A stretch of DNA of 64,000 nucleotides from Amblyomma americanum (taxonomy: Eukaryota; Arthropoda; Arachnida; Ixodida; Ixodidae): assembly GCF_052857255.1 (NCBI RefSeq), contig NC_135498.1:114948634-115012633 (forward strand), read 5' to 3'. The position numbers were made by a program, and so were the translations under genes. Shown here in pieces: positions 47,535 through 59,060 of this stretch. Below the pieces are notes generated by a model, which was not told where the DNA came from, ran no database searches, and saw nothing but the letters and a program-made list of their open reading frames with translations. Positions within the stretch are counted from its first letter, which is position 1, and each line of letters starts with the position of its first letter.

Positions 47535-48815
47535 TTACTTATGTGGTGGGCCCGTTATGAGGGGCCTGTCTTTTTTCCGCTCAAGAGAGCTGTTCCGCCT
47601 CTGTAGTGGAGGCGGAGTGGGTGCTGTATCCATCACCTCTACCGAGGTGCTGGAGAACCGCGGAGGGCCCGCGGTTGTGTTAGTTTCAGGCCTCTCCCGA
47701 CGGGGGGAGGTCCTGCGGGATGCCGACCCATGGACCGGCGCTCCCTCCTTTGAGGGTGGCAGAGCAGCCTTCGCTGTCCCTGCCTGGGGCGTGGATGGCC
47801 CTGCCACTGGCTCTGTGAAAGTAGCCTCGGCAGGTGCCGTAGAGCTGTGTGGTGCTACGCCCCCGCGCACCACATCAGCGAAGTTGGGTTTTGTTGTGAA
47901 AGAGAAGGTGTTCGTAAGCGCAAAACGCCTCCTTGCTTCTTTGAATGAAATGTTTTCTTTTGTCTTTATGGTAATTATTTCCTCTTCTTTTTTCCAGGAC
48001 GGACATGCCCTGGAGTACGCTGCATGGTCTCCTTCGCAGTTTGCGCAGCGCAGTGCTGCGTCACATTCCTCAGAATGCTGGTCTTTCGAAGCGCATTTCG
48101 CGCAGGTTTTGCGGCAGCGGCAACTTTGTGAGCCGTGGCCAAACTTTTGACAGTTGAAACATCGGCGGGGATTGGGTATATAATGTCTGACGTTGACTTT
48201 CAAGTATCCAACTTCGATCGTTTCGGGCAAGGTACTGGTATTAAATGTGAGGACCATGTGTTTGGTATCTATTTCTTTGTTATCCCTGCGGATCTTGATT
48301 CAGTGAACGTCGATTACATTCTGGTCGGTAAGCCCTTCAAGCATTTCAGCTTCTGTGATATGGATAAAGTCTGATTCCGAGATTACACCTCGGACTGTGT
48401 TTAGAGATCGGTGGGGGGTTACTGAGACAGAGATGTCCCCTATAGACGCAATGTTGGAGAGTTTTGAACACTGGATGCTGTCGCGCAGCTCAAGAAGTAA
48501 GTCGCCGCTGGACATTTTTGAGACCTTGTAGCCAGGGCCCAAGGTATCAGTTAAGCATTTTGACACAAGGAATGGGGATATTATTCTTGCCTGTATTCCG
48601 TCACTTTCACTGTGGATTACGTGGAACTTTGAAAATGTTTGTCTCTTTTTTGAGAAAAAATCAGCTGCTTCGTTCCGCCCTCTTTTTAGAGAGCGATCAG
48701 GTTTGGATAAGGGTGGAGGCACGAAAAAATTTAGTTTTTCGGTCATGGTGCCAGCCACCCACCACGGAGTCCAACAAGGGGACGGGACAGGAACTTGAAA
48801 GCAAGTCCTGCCCAC
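47535..48815 (-). pseudogene. LINE G ORF1, nucleic-acid-binding protein with three zinc knuckles
   Basis: The frame runs from about 48815 (first likely Met of the conserved part near 48743, MTEKLNFF) to 47535. A single in-frame TGA lies at 48300-48302, where an Arg codon CGA would fit. Three CCHC motifs follow (CFNCQKFGHGSQSC, CAKCASKDQHSEEC, CANCEGDHAAYSRAC), as in I-like LINE ORF1 proteins that bind the element RNA. The tail is Pro/Ser/Thr/Arg-rich (SRRTSPRRERPETN). It ends 32 bp before the ORF2 start. Confidence 0.8.
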
Positions 48816-49131
48816 GCCAGCTGTACACCTTAACTATAACCAAATATGACTCAACTCAGGGTAGTTGGTCACACAAGGTTAACCCTCGCCGCCAGGAAAA
48901 CAGGAAAAACCAAGAAGTGAGTAGGATATAGAAGAGTTGTGAGACAGAGATAGGAAAGTAAAAGATGGAGAGGAGGATAGGAAAAGGCGACTGCCGATTC
49001 CCCCCGGTCGGGTCAGGCCGGAGGTGCCGTCTGCAGGAAGCTGGGGCCAAAGTGGTGTGTTGCCTCCGCCAAGGGGTCTTAAGGGTCCAAACGCTCGGCA
49101 TCGGCTCAACCACCAGGATCCCCTTTTCCCC
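48816..49131 (-). other. LINE G 5' untranslated region
   Basis: From the C integrase junction at 49131 to the ORF1 frame. It contains a pyrimidine-rich tract on the minus strand (TCCTCCTCTCCATCTTTTAC). Internal promoters of I-like LINEs lie here, but no specific motif was identified. Confidence 0.5.
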
Positions 49132-51082
49132 GGACACGGCATTAAGGACCGCGCCGCATGCGGCTACGGGGTTTTCGCCAGCTGAGCTGGTGTACGGTCG
49201 CTCGCTGCCGTCTCCGCTTCGCATGCTTCGAGACTCGTGGGAAGGCAGGGGCGACGACCCAGTCGTGGTCGAGTACGTGCTGAGGCTCCTCGAACGCTTA
49301 AGAAGGGCACAGGAGTTGTCAGGTGAAGCAATGGCCAAGGCCCAGCAGAGGGCCAAGGTTTATTATGATCAGACAGCCAGGGCCCGTCGTTTTGAGGTGG
49401 GCGATGAGGTAATGATATTGCGCACATCGCTAAAAAACAAACTCGACGTGCAGTGGGAGGGCCCAGCACGGATTGTTCAAAAACTGTCGGACGTTAACTA
49501 CGTGGTGAGTCTGCCAGGAAAACGGAAAGCACAGCAAGTTTACCACTGTAATCTGCTCAAACCCTATAGACAACGGGAAGCAGTGGTGTGTATGATGGTA
49601 AACGTTCCCGAAGAGCTTCCGGTCGAGCTTCCGGGACTAAGCTCAGTGACGAACAGGGAAGACACCGATCAGGTCATTAGTGACTTACTCAGTAAAGCAC
49701 CGCTGTCGCCTGAGCAGAAAACCGAACTACACCAACTCTTACAAGAGTTTCAAGGTCAGTTCTCTGAGAGGCCTGGTAGGACTTCTGTCCTTACTCATGA
49801 TAGAGAACTTACCTCCCCAGAGCCAGTACGATCCAAGGCGTACCGGGTGTCACCCCGCCAGCGCGATATTATGGAGGCTGAGGTAAAGAAAATGCTACAG
49901 CTCGGTGTTATTGAGGCGGGTGAGAGTGATTATACCTCCCCTTTGATTTTGTTTGAGGTACCGGGCAAGGAACCTCGTCCTTGCGTCGACTACCGCAGGC
50001 TTAATTCCATCACTAAGGATCAAATTTATCCGATCCCTAACATCGAGGAGCGCCTTGAGAAAGTTAGTAGCGCTCAGTTTATTTCCACCCTAGATCTTGT
50101 CAGGGGTTATTGGCAGGTTCCACTTACAGAAGAGGCTAGTAGGTATGCGGCGTTCATTTCACCAATGGGAACATTCCGTCCTAAAGTTTTGAGTTTTGGT
50201 TTGAAGAACGCGCCATACTGATTTTCAAGCCTCATGGACAAAGTGTTGCGGGGACAGGAAGAATTCGCTTTACCGTATTTAGACGACGTAGCGATATTCT
50301 CTGCATCCTGGTCTGAGCATATGGCACACTTGCGGGCAGTGCTAACCCACCTGCGCGAAGCGGCCTTGACAGTCAAGGCTCCCAAGTGCCAATTAGCACA
50401 GGCCGAGGTTGTCTACCTCGGTCACGTGATTGGGCAGGGTCGTCGCCGCCCCTCTGAAATAAAGGTGGCTGCTGTGCGAGACTTCCCGCATCCGCGCACG
50501 AAGACCGATATTCGGTCGTTCTTAGGTGTCGCCGGCTACTATAAGAGGTACATCCCCAGGTACTCCGATATCGCGGCTCCCCTGACGGATGCTCTAAGAA
50601 AAACAGAGCCCCAAACAGTCGTCTGGGGCGAGACAAAGGAAAGAGCTTTTAGCGCCCTAAAGAGCGCCCTAACAAGCCAGCCTGTGCTACGATCGCCAGA
50701 CTACACAAAAGGGTTTGTTGTTCAGTGCGATGCTAGTGAGCGAGGCATGGGCGTTGTACTGTGCCAACGGGAAAATGGAGAAGTGGAACACCCCGTCCTG
50801 TATGCTAGTCGTAAGCTGACCTGTCGTGAGCAGGCGTACAGCGCCACCGAGAAAGAGTGTGCGTGTCTCGTGTGGGCCGTTCAGAAATTGTCATGCTACC
50901 TAGCCGGCTCCAGTTTTATCATTGAGACGGATCACTGCCCTCTCCAATGGCTGCAGACCATCTCTCCCAAAAATGTCCGCCTCCTGCGCTGGAGCCTCGC
51001 TTTGCAACAATATTCCTTTGAGGTGCGTTACAAAAAGGGGAGTCTCAACGGTAACGCCGATGGCTTAAGTCGAGGCCCCTAA
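49132..51082 (+). pseudogene. Element C pol: integrase C-terminus, RT and RNase H
   Basis: After LINE G the integrase resumes (ALRTAPHAATGFSPAELVYGR), then the GDEVMILR and QVYHCNLLKPYR segments. RT follows with FSERPGRTSVL, ARGVIEAG-like LQLGVIEAGESDYTSPLI, CVDYRRLNSITKDQIYPIP, DLVRGYWQVPL and FGLKNAPY, where a TGA (50219-50221) interrupts, then LPYLDDVAIFS (YLDD at 50276-50287) and YLGHVIG. RNase H shows VQCDASERGMGVVL, YSATEKECACLVW and ETDHCPL, and ends NADGLSRGP with a stop at 51080-51082. Catalytic residues of RT and RNase H are kept, and the single TGA is the only break seen in this part. Start of the shown frame upstream of 49132 belongs to LINE G and is an artefact. Confidence 0.85.
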
Positions 51083-51225
51083 CGCAGGAATCCGCCTCAA
51101 AGTTGTTTGTTACTGATGTTTTCTTCCTGAGGCAGGATTTTTAACATATTGCTTTTGTTTAGTGTTTCAAAGTGATGACGTGCTTTCTAGTGCAATTTTC
51201 CCATTTGTGGACGCGTTCTGAGTGC

Positions 51226-51311
51226 TGCTTGACTACTGTAAGGAACTAGGCAGTAGTATAAAAGGGGATGCTTGACTACTGTAAGGAACTAGGCAGTAGT
51301 ATAAAAGGGGA
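51226..51311. repeat. 43-bp tandem duplication carrying a TATA box
   Basis: Two copies (51226-51268, 51269-51311) each contain GCAGTAGTATAAAAGGGG, so two TATAAAA boxes (51257-51263 and 51300-51306). They lie between the RNase H stop and the 3' LTR of element C. Confidence 0.85.
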
Positions 51312-51605
51312 AAGAGCCTGGCAGAGCTTAGTGAGGGTTGTCTCGTGCTTGCTGACTGAGCGGTTGCGTTTCGGCGTAGTTCTAACGCTTGCTGGGAACG
51401 AGAACAAAAATGGCAACTCTCCCGAAGTCACTTTCCAGTGTCCTGTGTGAACCTGAACCTGAGAACAAGGCCTTCTCTGTGCGCTGCGCTCAAGCAACGC
51501 CGAGGGACGACCGATTTCGATTACGAGCTTCATCGAGCGACATCCCTCCGGACAGCGGATGCAGTCCCCTGACCATCGGGATCTCCTTCTCCCGGCGGGG
51601 CGGTC

Positions 51606-52317
<712 letters not shown>

Positions 52318-52321
52318 AGGT
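52318..52321. repeat. Target-site duplication of element C, right copy
   Basis: AGGT, identical to 39719-39722. Confidence 0.85.
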
Positions 52322-54403
52322 TCGCCACCCAACACAGCGAGTGGTGGTCACTGACGACCCTGAAAGGGCGGCCATATAAGTACGGGCGAAATTTGGTCAC
52401 TGCCCACACAACGGCCAGGCATTCTTTTTCGGTGGTGGAATAGTTTGCCTCAGATCGTGACAATGTGCGGCTCGCGTATGCGATTACGCGTTCGAGGCCA
52501 TCCTGCCACTGCACAAGGACCGCACCGCGGCCGATGTTGCTGGCGTCTGTGTGCAGTTCAGTGGCGGCTGACTCGTCGAAGTGTGCAAGGATGACGTACT
52601 TTGGAGACGAGTTCGGAGGTCTTCAAAAGCCTTCTGTTGTTCCAGGCCCCAGAAGAACGGTTCGTAATCTTTCGCGAGGCGGGTGAGGGGCTCAGCGATC
52701 TGGGAGAAGGTCTGCACAAAACGCCGATAATAGGCGCAGAGACCCAGAAAGCGGCGCACGCTTCGCTTAGCGGTGGGCACAGGAAAAGCAGCCACGGCGG
52801 TTGTCTTATCGGAGTCGGGGCTAACCCCTTTAGCACTCACGATGTGACCCAAAAACATCAACCCTTCGAAAGCAAAGTGGCACTTGTCGGGCTTAAGGTA
52901 AAGTCGGGCCGACCGAATTGCTTCGAACACAGCGCGCAGGCGTCTCAGGTGCTCACGAACGTATCAGAAAAGATGACAACGTCATCCAAGTACACGAGAC
53001 AGGACTGCCATTTCAGATCGGAAAGAACGGTATCCATCATCCGCTGGAAGGTGGCAGGAGCCGAGCACAGGCCGAAAGGGAGCACCCGGAATTCGTACAG
53101 ACCGTCCGGTGTAATAAAGGCGGTCTTTTCCTGGTCGCGTTGGTCCACGTCGACTTGTCAATAGCCGCTGCGTAAATCTAGGGATGAAAAGTACATAGCG
53201 TGGCGCAGCCGGTCCAGGGAGTCATCAATGCGCGGCAGAGGATAAACATCATTTTTGTTACTTTGTTTAAACGTCGGTAATAAACGCAGAACCGCCGCAG
53301 GGTTGCATTTTTCTTTGCTACTAGAACAACAGGCGACGCCCACGGGCTCGTCGACAGCAGTATCACGTCGTCCTGGAGCATTTCTTGAACTTGGTGGCGA
53401 ATGGCATCACGCTCCTTTGAAGAGATCCGGTAAGGCGGCTGACATAACGGCCGCTGGTTGGCGTCGACTATAATTCGGTGCTTAGTGAGGGGTGTCTGCC
53501 TAACCTTAGAGGTCGAGGCGAAGCAGTCACAGAAAGACTGGATAATGCTTTCAAGGCAGCGTTTCTGATTAGACGGGAGGTTCGGGTTCACGTAAGTTTT
53601 TATGGGAGTGGTCGGTGCCTCCACTGATGCCGAGGCTTCGGACAAAGCGTGCTGTCCCGCGAATTTGTCGAGTTCTTCGAAATACGAAATAACTGTTCTG
53701 CCAGACAAACACTGAGGTTCACAGCCAAAACTGGTTACCAAGAGCTCGGTTCGGCCATTCTTCAGCTCGACAATTCCGCGAGCAACACAGACTTGCCGAC
53801 CAGGGAGCAGCGACATGTTGCTTTCAGCGATGCCACGAGTACCAGTGATGTTGTCGCAGTCTACGGTAACAAACATGCTACCTCTTGACGGGATTAATAC
53901 GTGGTCGTCAAAGACGCGTAACTTATTCCCGCGTGGCTCGGGATCGCCGTCAACAGGGGGTTGAGTGGAAAAAGACACGACCAGCTCCTGAAGGTTGATG
54001 ACAGCACCATACTCCCGAAGGAAATCCAAACCAAGTATCAGGTCTTTGGAGCACTCCGGAAGCACAGCAAAGCAACCAGGCAAAGTAGCACCGCGGATCT
54101 GGATTTGTGACGTGAAGACGCCAATTGGCGTAACCAGATGGCCGCCGGCGGTGCGGATCTGAGGTCCAGACCAAGGGGTCAGCACGTTTCGGAGGGCCGT
54201 AGCTAGCCGACTGCTCACTACAGAAACGTTAGCGCCGGTGTCCACAAGTGCGATCATATCGCGATTATCAGCGATTACTGGGATTTTGGCAGACAGTAGT
54301 CGGTCGCAACACGTCGTTGTCGTTGACATCGTCGGGTGAGGTCGTGGTCTGTCGGATCCTAGCCGCGAATTGTCGGGTGGAGGCACTTCACTTGATCCAA
54401 TAG

Positions 54404-54443
54404 CGGCGACCCTACCACCGGGGGACGCCGTCTTCAGTTTTCC
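54404..54443 (-). promoter_or_regulatory. Element B gag/pol junction: degenerate slippery site and stem-loop
   Basis: On the minus strand GGAAAAC (54443-54437) is followed by six bases and a stem CGGCGTCCC / GGGTCGCCG (one T-T mismatch) with a 9-nt loop. It occupies the position of the frameshift module of element E but with different stem bases. The heptamer is not canonical and the gag frame has shifted. Confidence 0.45.
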
Positions 54444-55655
54444 GATGTGGGGACGCGCCTCTGAACTGGCTAGAAAAAGACGGGCGGCTTGGCGAAGAAA
54501 ACCGCCTTGGGGATGGCGAACGGGACTGGCGTCGCCACGAGGTCGTTGGCCGCACGTTATCGGACAGATACTGCTCGATGTCCCGCGGCCGTTCTCCGTA
54601 GCGTTGTCGAGGTGCATCAGGTGAAAACCCCCTTAAGCCCATTCTGCGGTAGGGGCAGTCGCGGAGGATGTGGCCGGGCTCCCCACAGGGGTAGCAGAGC
54701 GGCCTATTGTTTGGCGTACGCCAAACGCGCGCTTTGCTCATGGTGGACAGGGGCTCCTGCGGTACGACGGGTACAGCTGCAGTTGAGTACCGCAGTGAAG
54801 GCACAGGAGTGACCGGAGAAAAGGCTTGACTCACTGGCCCAGGACGACTTTGCAGTGCTTGACTGTAAGTCATCACATAGGGCGCTGGCTGCGGAGCTAG
54901 TGGCGACTGAACAGCTCGCCGGACTTCATCTCGGACCACGTCCGGTATGGCAGCGACGCTGGCCAGTGGAGCTTCGAAGCGAAGTTTCTCGAGTTCTTCA
55001 CGCACCAGGCTCCTCACAAGCTCTCGAAGCTCCTCAGTGGGTAACGACGTGGGTGTGCAGTGGCGAGTGGCTGCTATACTAGCCTGACGGCCGTAGTGCG
55101 CACCCCGTTCATGCAGAGAACGCTCCATGCTTGTTGCCTCCTTGGCAAAGTCGGCCACTCTTCTTGGCGGGTCACGTACCAGTCCGGCAAACAATTGCTC
55201 TTTGACGCCGCGCATTAGGTGGCGTACCTTCTTGTCTTCGGGCATAGCAGGGTCGGCACGATTGAAGAGTCGCGTCATGTCCTCGATAAACATGGCGACG
55301 CTCTCATACGGCTGCTGTGACCTCGGTTGCAAGGCGATTTCAGCCTTCTCCTTTCGTTCGCTGGTGTTGAACGTGGCTAAGAGCTCTCGGCGAAAGATCT
55401 CCCAGTTAGTGAAGGAAGCATCGTGGTTCTCATACCACGTCTTGACCGAGTCCTGTAGAGCGAAGTACACGTTCCACAATTTGCGCTCGCCGTCCATTCG
55501 TTGAAGCCCGCCACACGGTCAAAGCTGGCCAACCAGTCATCGACGTCCTCAAACCTCTCACCGTGGAATGATGGCGGCGACCGAGGCGTGTGAAGGACGA
55601 ACGGCGGAGCATTCCCGGAATGCTCACTTGTCTGGCTAGCTGCAGCGGACGTCAT
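54412..55655 (-). pseudogene. Element B gag with zinc knuckle
   Basis: It starts at about 55655 (MTSAAASQTSEHSGNAPPF) with the PPSFHGERFEDVDDWLASFDR segment. The frame breaks near 55490 by one missing G and continues as DGERKLWNVYFALQDSVKTWYEN. The capsid-like part contains ADPAMPEDKKVRHLMRGVKEQLF. The zinc knuckle CYPCGEPGHILRDC is intact, followed by an Arg/Ser-rich tail and a stop at 54412. It is clearly homologous to gag of element E. It starts about 160 bp after the 5' LTR. Confidence 0.8.
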
Positions 55656-55814
55656 GGCCCTTGCTGGTCTTCCGAGTTGGCGGAGCTCTGGTTGTAGGCC
55701 TCGCAGGCGGCGGCTCGACTTGTGGACTGGTGTTGTAGCCAGGCGTTGAGAACTGACGTCAAGAGTGTCCTCGAGGTCAGCTTATATGGATCGGTACCCG
55801 GCACCTCCACCAAA

Positions 55815-55975
55815 TGTCACCGATAAACGGTCAAAGCACTCAAAACCAGGTTTAATTAGACGTGCTACGCGTCCAGGACAGCAGGGACCTCGAGTGAGGA
55901 AGAACACAAAAAACCTCTAGCGCCTCGAAAGCGCAAGGCATGGCAAGGCCCATCTAAAACAGTTCGGCCGCGGCA
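55815..55975 (-). repeat. 5' LTR of element B
   Basis: 161 bp, bounded by TGTCACC and GCGGCA on the plus strand. On the minus strand it ends GGTGACA and is followed by a primer site TTTGGTGGAGGTGCC, as in element E. It is 31 bp shorter than the 3' LTR. The right flank is ATAC (55976-55979). Confidence 0.8.
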
Positions 55976-56200
55976 ATACTATTACCACACCTTTTCTCGT
56001 CAAAACATTCCTGTATCCAGCAATTAACCTCCTGTGTCTTGGCCACTCCCCCGTAGTGGGTATGTGCCAACAACATCTGAGGCCTCTTCCTTCCTATGCT
56101 GTTTCTTTGCGAATATATCAATCCCCTTCTAAAAATATATGTATTTCCGCCCGTTCCACCCATGGGTTTGCTGCAACTAAACAAAATCATGAGCAAAGTT
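55976..56200 (+). mobile_element. LINE D, right part (3' region)
   Basis: After element B the sequence resumes with a 3'-UTR-like stretch containing TCTTGGCCACTCCCCCGTAG, as in 3' UTRs of arthropod I/R1-like LINEs. The exact 3' end is not clear; the A-rich AACTAAACAAAATC near 56177 may be the tail. Confidence 0.5.
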
Positions 56201-56589
56201 AGAGACTGAATATACCGATCATCTAATATAGCGCTCATCTTATATAATCATTGAATATAGCGTTCATCTCATTTTCTGCATATTTTAAAATGGGATTCTC
56301 GAGTTAGAAGAACGCTATTTTCGGCATTGCACTGACAGTGGTGTATTGCATCAGAGCACAGTTAAGACGCGCTAATTGGCGGGCTGGTTACCCAATATTG
56401 AGCAGTTAAATTTTTAACTATTACAGTCAGGCTCTATATTGCAGAGAGACCTGTTTTTAGAATTTCGATACCCCGGTTACCCTCGGCGCTCAGACACAAG
56501 TAACTCTGGCTACATCGCGCCAAAAACATGTGCGGGTTTGAGAACCTTGCAGGGAAATCAATTCCTCCTGCCAAAATAGGAATAATAAT
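56200..56589. other. No gene recognised
   Basis: AT-rich spacer up to a SINE. Confidence 0.5.
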
Positions 56590-56858
56590 AATAATAATTG
56601 GTTTTTCGGGAAAGGAAATGGCGCAGTATCTGTCTCATATATCGTTGGACACCTGAACCGCGCCGTAAGGGAAGGGTAAAGGAGGGAGTGAAAGAAGAAA
56701 GGAAGAGAGAGGTCTCGTAGTGGAGGGCTCCGGTATAATTTCGACCACCTGGGGATCTTTAACGTGCACTGACATCGCACAGCACACGTGGTCGGGTTCG
56801 AACCCGGGTACTCCGGATCAATAGTCGAGCGCCCTAACCACTGAGCCACCGCGGCGGG
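56590..56858 (-). mobile_element. tRNA-derived SINE, minus strand, full length with intact pol III boxes
   Basis: On the minus strand the head reads GCCGCGGTGGCTCAGTGG (A box) and GGGTTCGAACCCG (B box), at about 56843-56852 and 56789-56801. The body and the end GCGCCATTTCCTTTCC follow, with an (ATT)n tail. The tRNA-like head does not fold into a full cloverleaf followed by a terminator, so it is a SINE rather than a tRNA gene. Best-preserved copy in the window. Confidence 0.85.
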
Positions 56859-56869
56859 TCCAAAATAGG

Positions 56870-57220
56870 AAGAAATTGCAAAAATTTGTGCTGCCACAGC
56901 GCCGAGGGTAACCATGTTTTCTAGAATATAAGAACAGGTTAGGGTATTACTTACGGTGGATTACGCGCCTCTTTATAATTAAGCAGCCTAACAGTAATAG
57001 TTAGAAAGTTAATTGTTAAAAATTAGTTAGCCAACCTGCTGGCTAGCACTTTTGAGATGTGTTCTGAAGTAATACACTACTGCCATTGCTCTGCCGAAAA
57101 AGCGGTATTATAAGTCAAAAAGCCTATTGTTAAATACTCCTGCAAGTGTTACGTGAAACACACTCTGACCAGGTGATAGTCACTGCCAGAGGTAGAAAAA
57201 TTCTCTCATTTTTTACTTTT
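56870..57220. other. No gene recognised
   Basis: AT-rich sequence between the SINE and a minisatellite. Confidence 0.5.
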
Positions 57221-57221
57221 C

Positions 57222-57384
57222 CTCACACACCCTCACTTTTGAATCCATGGCCCTCCCTCATCCTCGCCCTCATATTGAAAAATTTTCAGGCCCTAACTTG
57301 CCCTCACCCTCACTTCGAAAAATCTGCTGGCCCTCCCTCGCCCTCACCCTCACATCGTCGGCCCTCCCTCATGCTTACCCCCAC
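57222..57384. repeat. CCCTCCCTCGCCCTCACC minisatellite
   Basis: Three or four irregular units of about 35-40 bp, with CTTCGAAAAAT inserts between GGCCCTCCCTC blocks. Reverse-complement relatives lie at 11166-11480. Confidence 0.75.
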
Positions 57385-57639
57385 TAACAGTCATTCTAAA
57401 TTCGAAATATATTTTCCAGTCTGCAACTTCGGGCTATATTACGGAGTAATAAACATACATGACAAGCCCTCAAAGCTCTATTGCATCAGAGGGCAGATGC
57501 TAATACTGTGGTGTGTGGGCGGGTACGTGTATGTGGGCTATTTGAGCTGATACGTGAGACAAAACCGAGACAGTTACGAGTTGGGCCCTAAAATATCACT
57601 CTGCTTTTACTTCTGACGTGCACGCATACATACATGTGC

Positions 57640-58340
57640 CCTGCACTTATAACATTAAATTGTTATCTATATTTATTTTGCTAATAGGGCTATCCTCACG
57701 AGGGTTTTAGCAGGGTGGGATACAGATAAGTAAACAAAACGAAATAAAGCCGGCAATCAACACAAGAACAAAGTAGAATAACGCAGGTTGAAAATTTGGG
57801 AAAAGAAGATTAGACAACGCATTTTTAAACAATACTGGAAAGAAATGTCCACATAGATTATTTTGAAACGTGGTTATTGGTTAGGAGATTCCATTCAATT
57901 GCTGTATGTGGAAAGAAAGAATACTTGAAAAGCTATTACGCGTAGTAAATGGCGTTAATGTGCGACTATGTCTTTGCCTAGTGGCGTAACCGAAGGAAAA
58001 GGAATTGTTCTCTTGTGATCTTGTGTTATTACGCGTGGTAAATGGCGTTGCTGTGCGACTTTGTCTTTGCCTAGTGGTGTAACCAAAGGAAAAGGAATTA
58101 TTCTCTTGTGATAGTGGTCGTTATTAAATTGAAAGAGAAATTTTAGTCGTGACACACGGTTTCTTAGCGTCAATGGGGGCAAGTCCGGCTTAGTTAAGAG
58201 TTCTGTCACCGACTTACGTCCTAATCTATTATAAATGAAGCGAGTTGCTTTTCGTGCTATCATTGTCATCTTATTAGTCTAAGTGTGAGAGAAAGTGCCC
58301 CAAATAACGCGTGCATAGTTTAGTATCGGCATATTTACGT
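57640..58340 (-). pseudogene. CR1/L2-like LINE, C-terminal RT fragment and 3' UTR
   Basis: Reading from 58340 on the minus strand: NVNMPILNYARVIWG, then RKATRFIYNRLGRKSVTELL and LPPLTLRNRVSRLKFLFQFNNDHYH, which is the C-terminal RT tail of CR1/L2/Jockey-like LINEs. After a tandem duplication (57935-58120) the pattern continues as YSFFPHTAIEWNLL near 57880-57920. The 3' UTR ends with CACCCTGCTAAAACCCTCG and an AAAATAAATATAGAT stretch near 57660-57715. A stop at about 58280 and the duplication break the frame. Endonuclease and RT core are missing (5' truncation). Confidence 0.65.
57935..58120. repeat. 93-bp tandem duplication inside the CR1-like fragment
   Basis: Two units (57935-58027 and 58028-58120) start ATTACGCGTRGTAAATGGCG and differ at several sites. 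Confidence 0.85.
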
Positions 58341-58678
58341 TTTTGTACGTGAGCAGTCCGACAGAAGGAGCAGAGTCTCAGAACTCTGCTCAGAAAGAAC
58401 AACTTGCGATTATAATAGTCCTTATGGGGTCACTGTGCTTGGTACAAGTGAAGTCCGTAGTCAGCAAGAGGCCAAGATACCATGTATCTCGAGAAAGGCT
58501 CGAGAAAAGTTTCGATAGGAAGAATATTTACGTTTCTTATCTAAAGCGGCCTCTGCAGTAGTGAGCAGTACAGCTTTGTGTTCTTATATTTGTTTTGGAT
58601 GTAATGAACCTGGTAAAATTAAGATCGTGCATTGATTGATAAAGCCCTGGGATATGGTATTGCCGCGAATATTTGCAG
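58341..58678. other. No gene recognised; left flank of element E
   Basis: Short frame at 58343-58561 without recognisable domain. The true LTR start of element E may lie anywhere here. Confidence 0.4.
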
Positions 58679-59033
58679 TGTTTGTTCGTTTTTCAAATCT
58701 GCCGCGACACCACTTTATCGCTTTGTTTGCGACGCAACACGCGACTAGATTTATCTCGATTGATCGCAGCCAGGCAAAGCTGATTCTACGTTGTTCCGGA
58801 ATGTTCTAGTAACTTTGCGCCCTTTATCTCGAATGTTCGCTATCAGCTTTAAATTGAGCACGGCCGACAGCGGCGGGCATTCTGTTCGACGACCGCAGAG
58901 CACGCTTGTCGCTTCGCCGCCGCCGAGTGATTCAGTCCATTTTGGGTGCAAGTCAGCCCAATAAACAGTTCTTTTAGAAGATCCTTTCGTCCGTCTTCAT
59001 CGCAGCTTCGACTGCCGTCACCACTACGTGACA
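58679..59033 (+). repeat. 5' LTR of element E (start uncertain)
   Basis: The end is fixed at ACGTGACA (59033) by the following primer site. The start is a guess at TGTTTG (58679), since the second LTR is outside the window. AATAAA at 58960-58965. Confidence 0.45.
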
Positions 59034-59051
59034 TCTGGTGGAGGTGCTGGG
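59034..59051 (+). other. Primer-binding site of element E
   Basis: TCTGGTGGAGGTGCTGGG directly follows the LTR. The TGG start matches the CCA end of a tRNA, and element B has the same core (TGGTGGAGGTGC). Confidence 0.65.
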
Positions 59052-59060
59052 TAGCCTTCC

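Larger units (their letters stand above)
43450..49131 (-). mobile_element. LINE G, nearly intact I-like non-LTR retrotransposon
   Basis: Minus-strand element with ORF1, ORF2 and a 3' end AACACAACACAACACAAC at 43452-43475. It is inserted in the integrase of element C between codons for VMFA and LRTA. Only three clear lesions were found: a TGA in ORF1 and two single-A indels in ORF2. No target duplication longer than about 3 bp is evident. It is the innermost, hence youngest, element of the nest. Confidence 0.85.
52318..54450 (-). pseudogene. Element B pol, 5' part: protease, RT and RNase H
   Basis: Protease has the active site LVDTGANVSVV (DTGA at 54231-54242) and LILGLDFL. RT follows with HRIIVDANQRPLCQPPYRIS, SPWASPVVLVAKK and CVYYRRLN, then a frame change near 53280, DLRSGYWQ, a further change near 53150, FGLCSAPATFQRMMD and YLDD at 52981-52992. 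RNase H covers 52720-52318 (FLGLCAYYRRFV at its start, then LHTDAS-like and [13 protein letters not shown]), cut by element C after WVANL. The protease frame overlaps the end of gag and lies plus-1 (or minus-2) to it. At least three frame breaks make pol inactive. Confidence 0.8.

Noticed and set aside
48965..49131. First 55 residues of the long frame that leads into element C pol
   Set aside because: They derive from the antisense of the LINE G 5' end; the true protein upstream of the LINE is at 42916-43449.
53649..53888. Plus-strand frames across 52465-55504
   Set aside because: They are antisense shadows of gag and pol of element B.
56780..56858. tRNA gene
   Set aside because: A and B boxes are good, but the segment is the head of a SINE with body and ATT tail, and other copies occur in the window.
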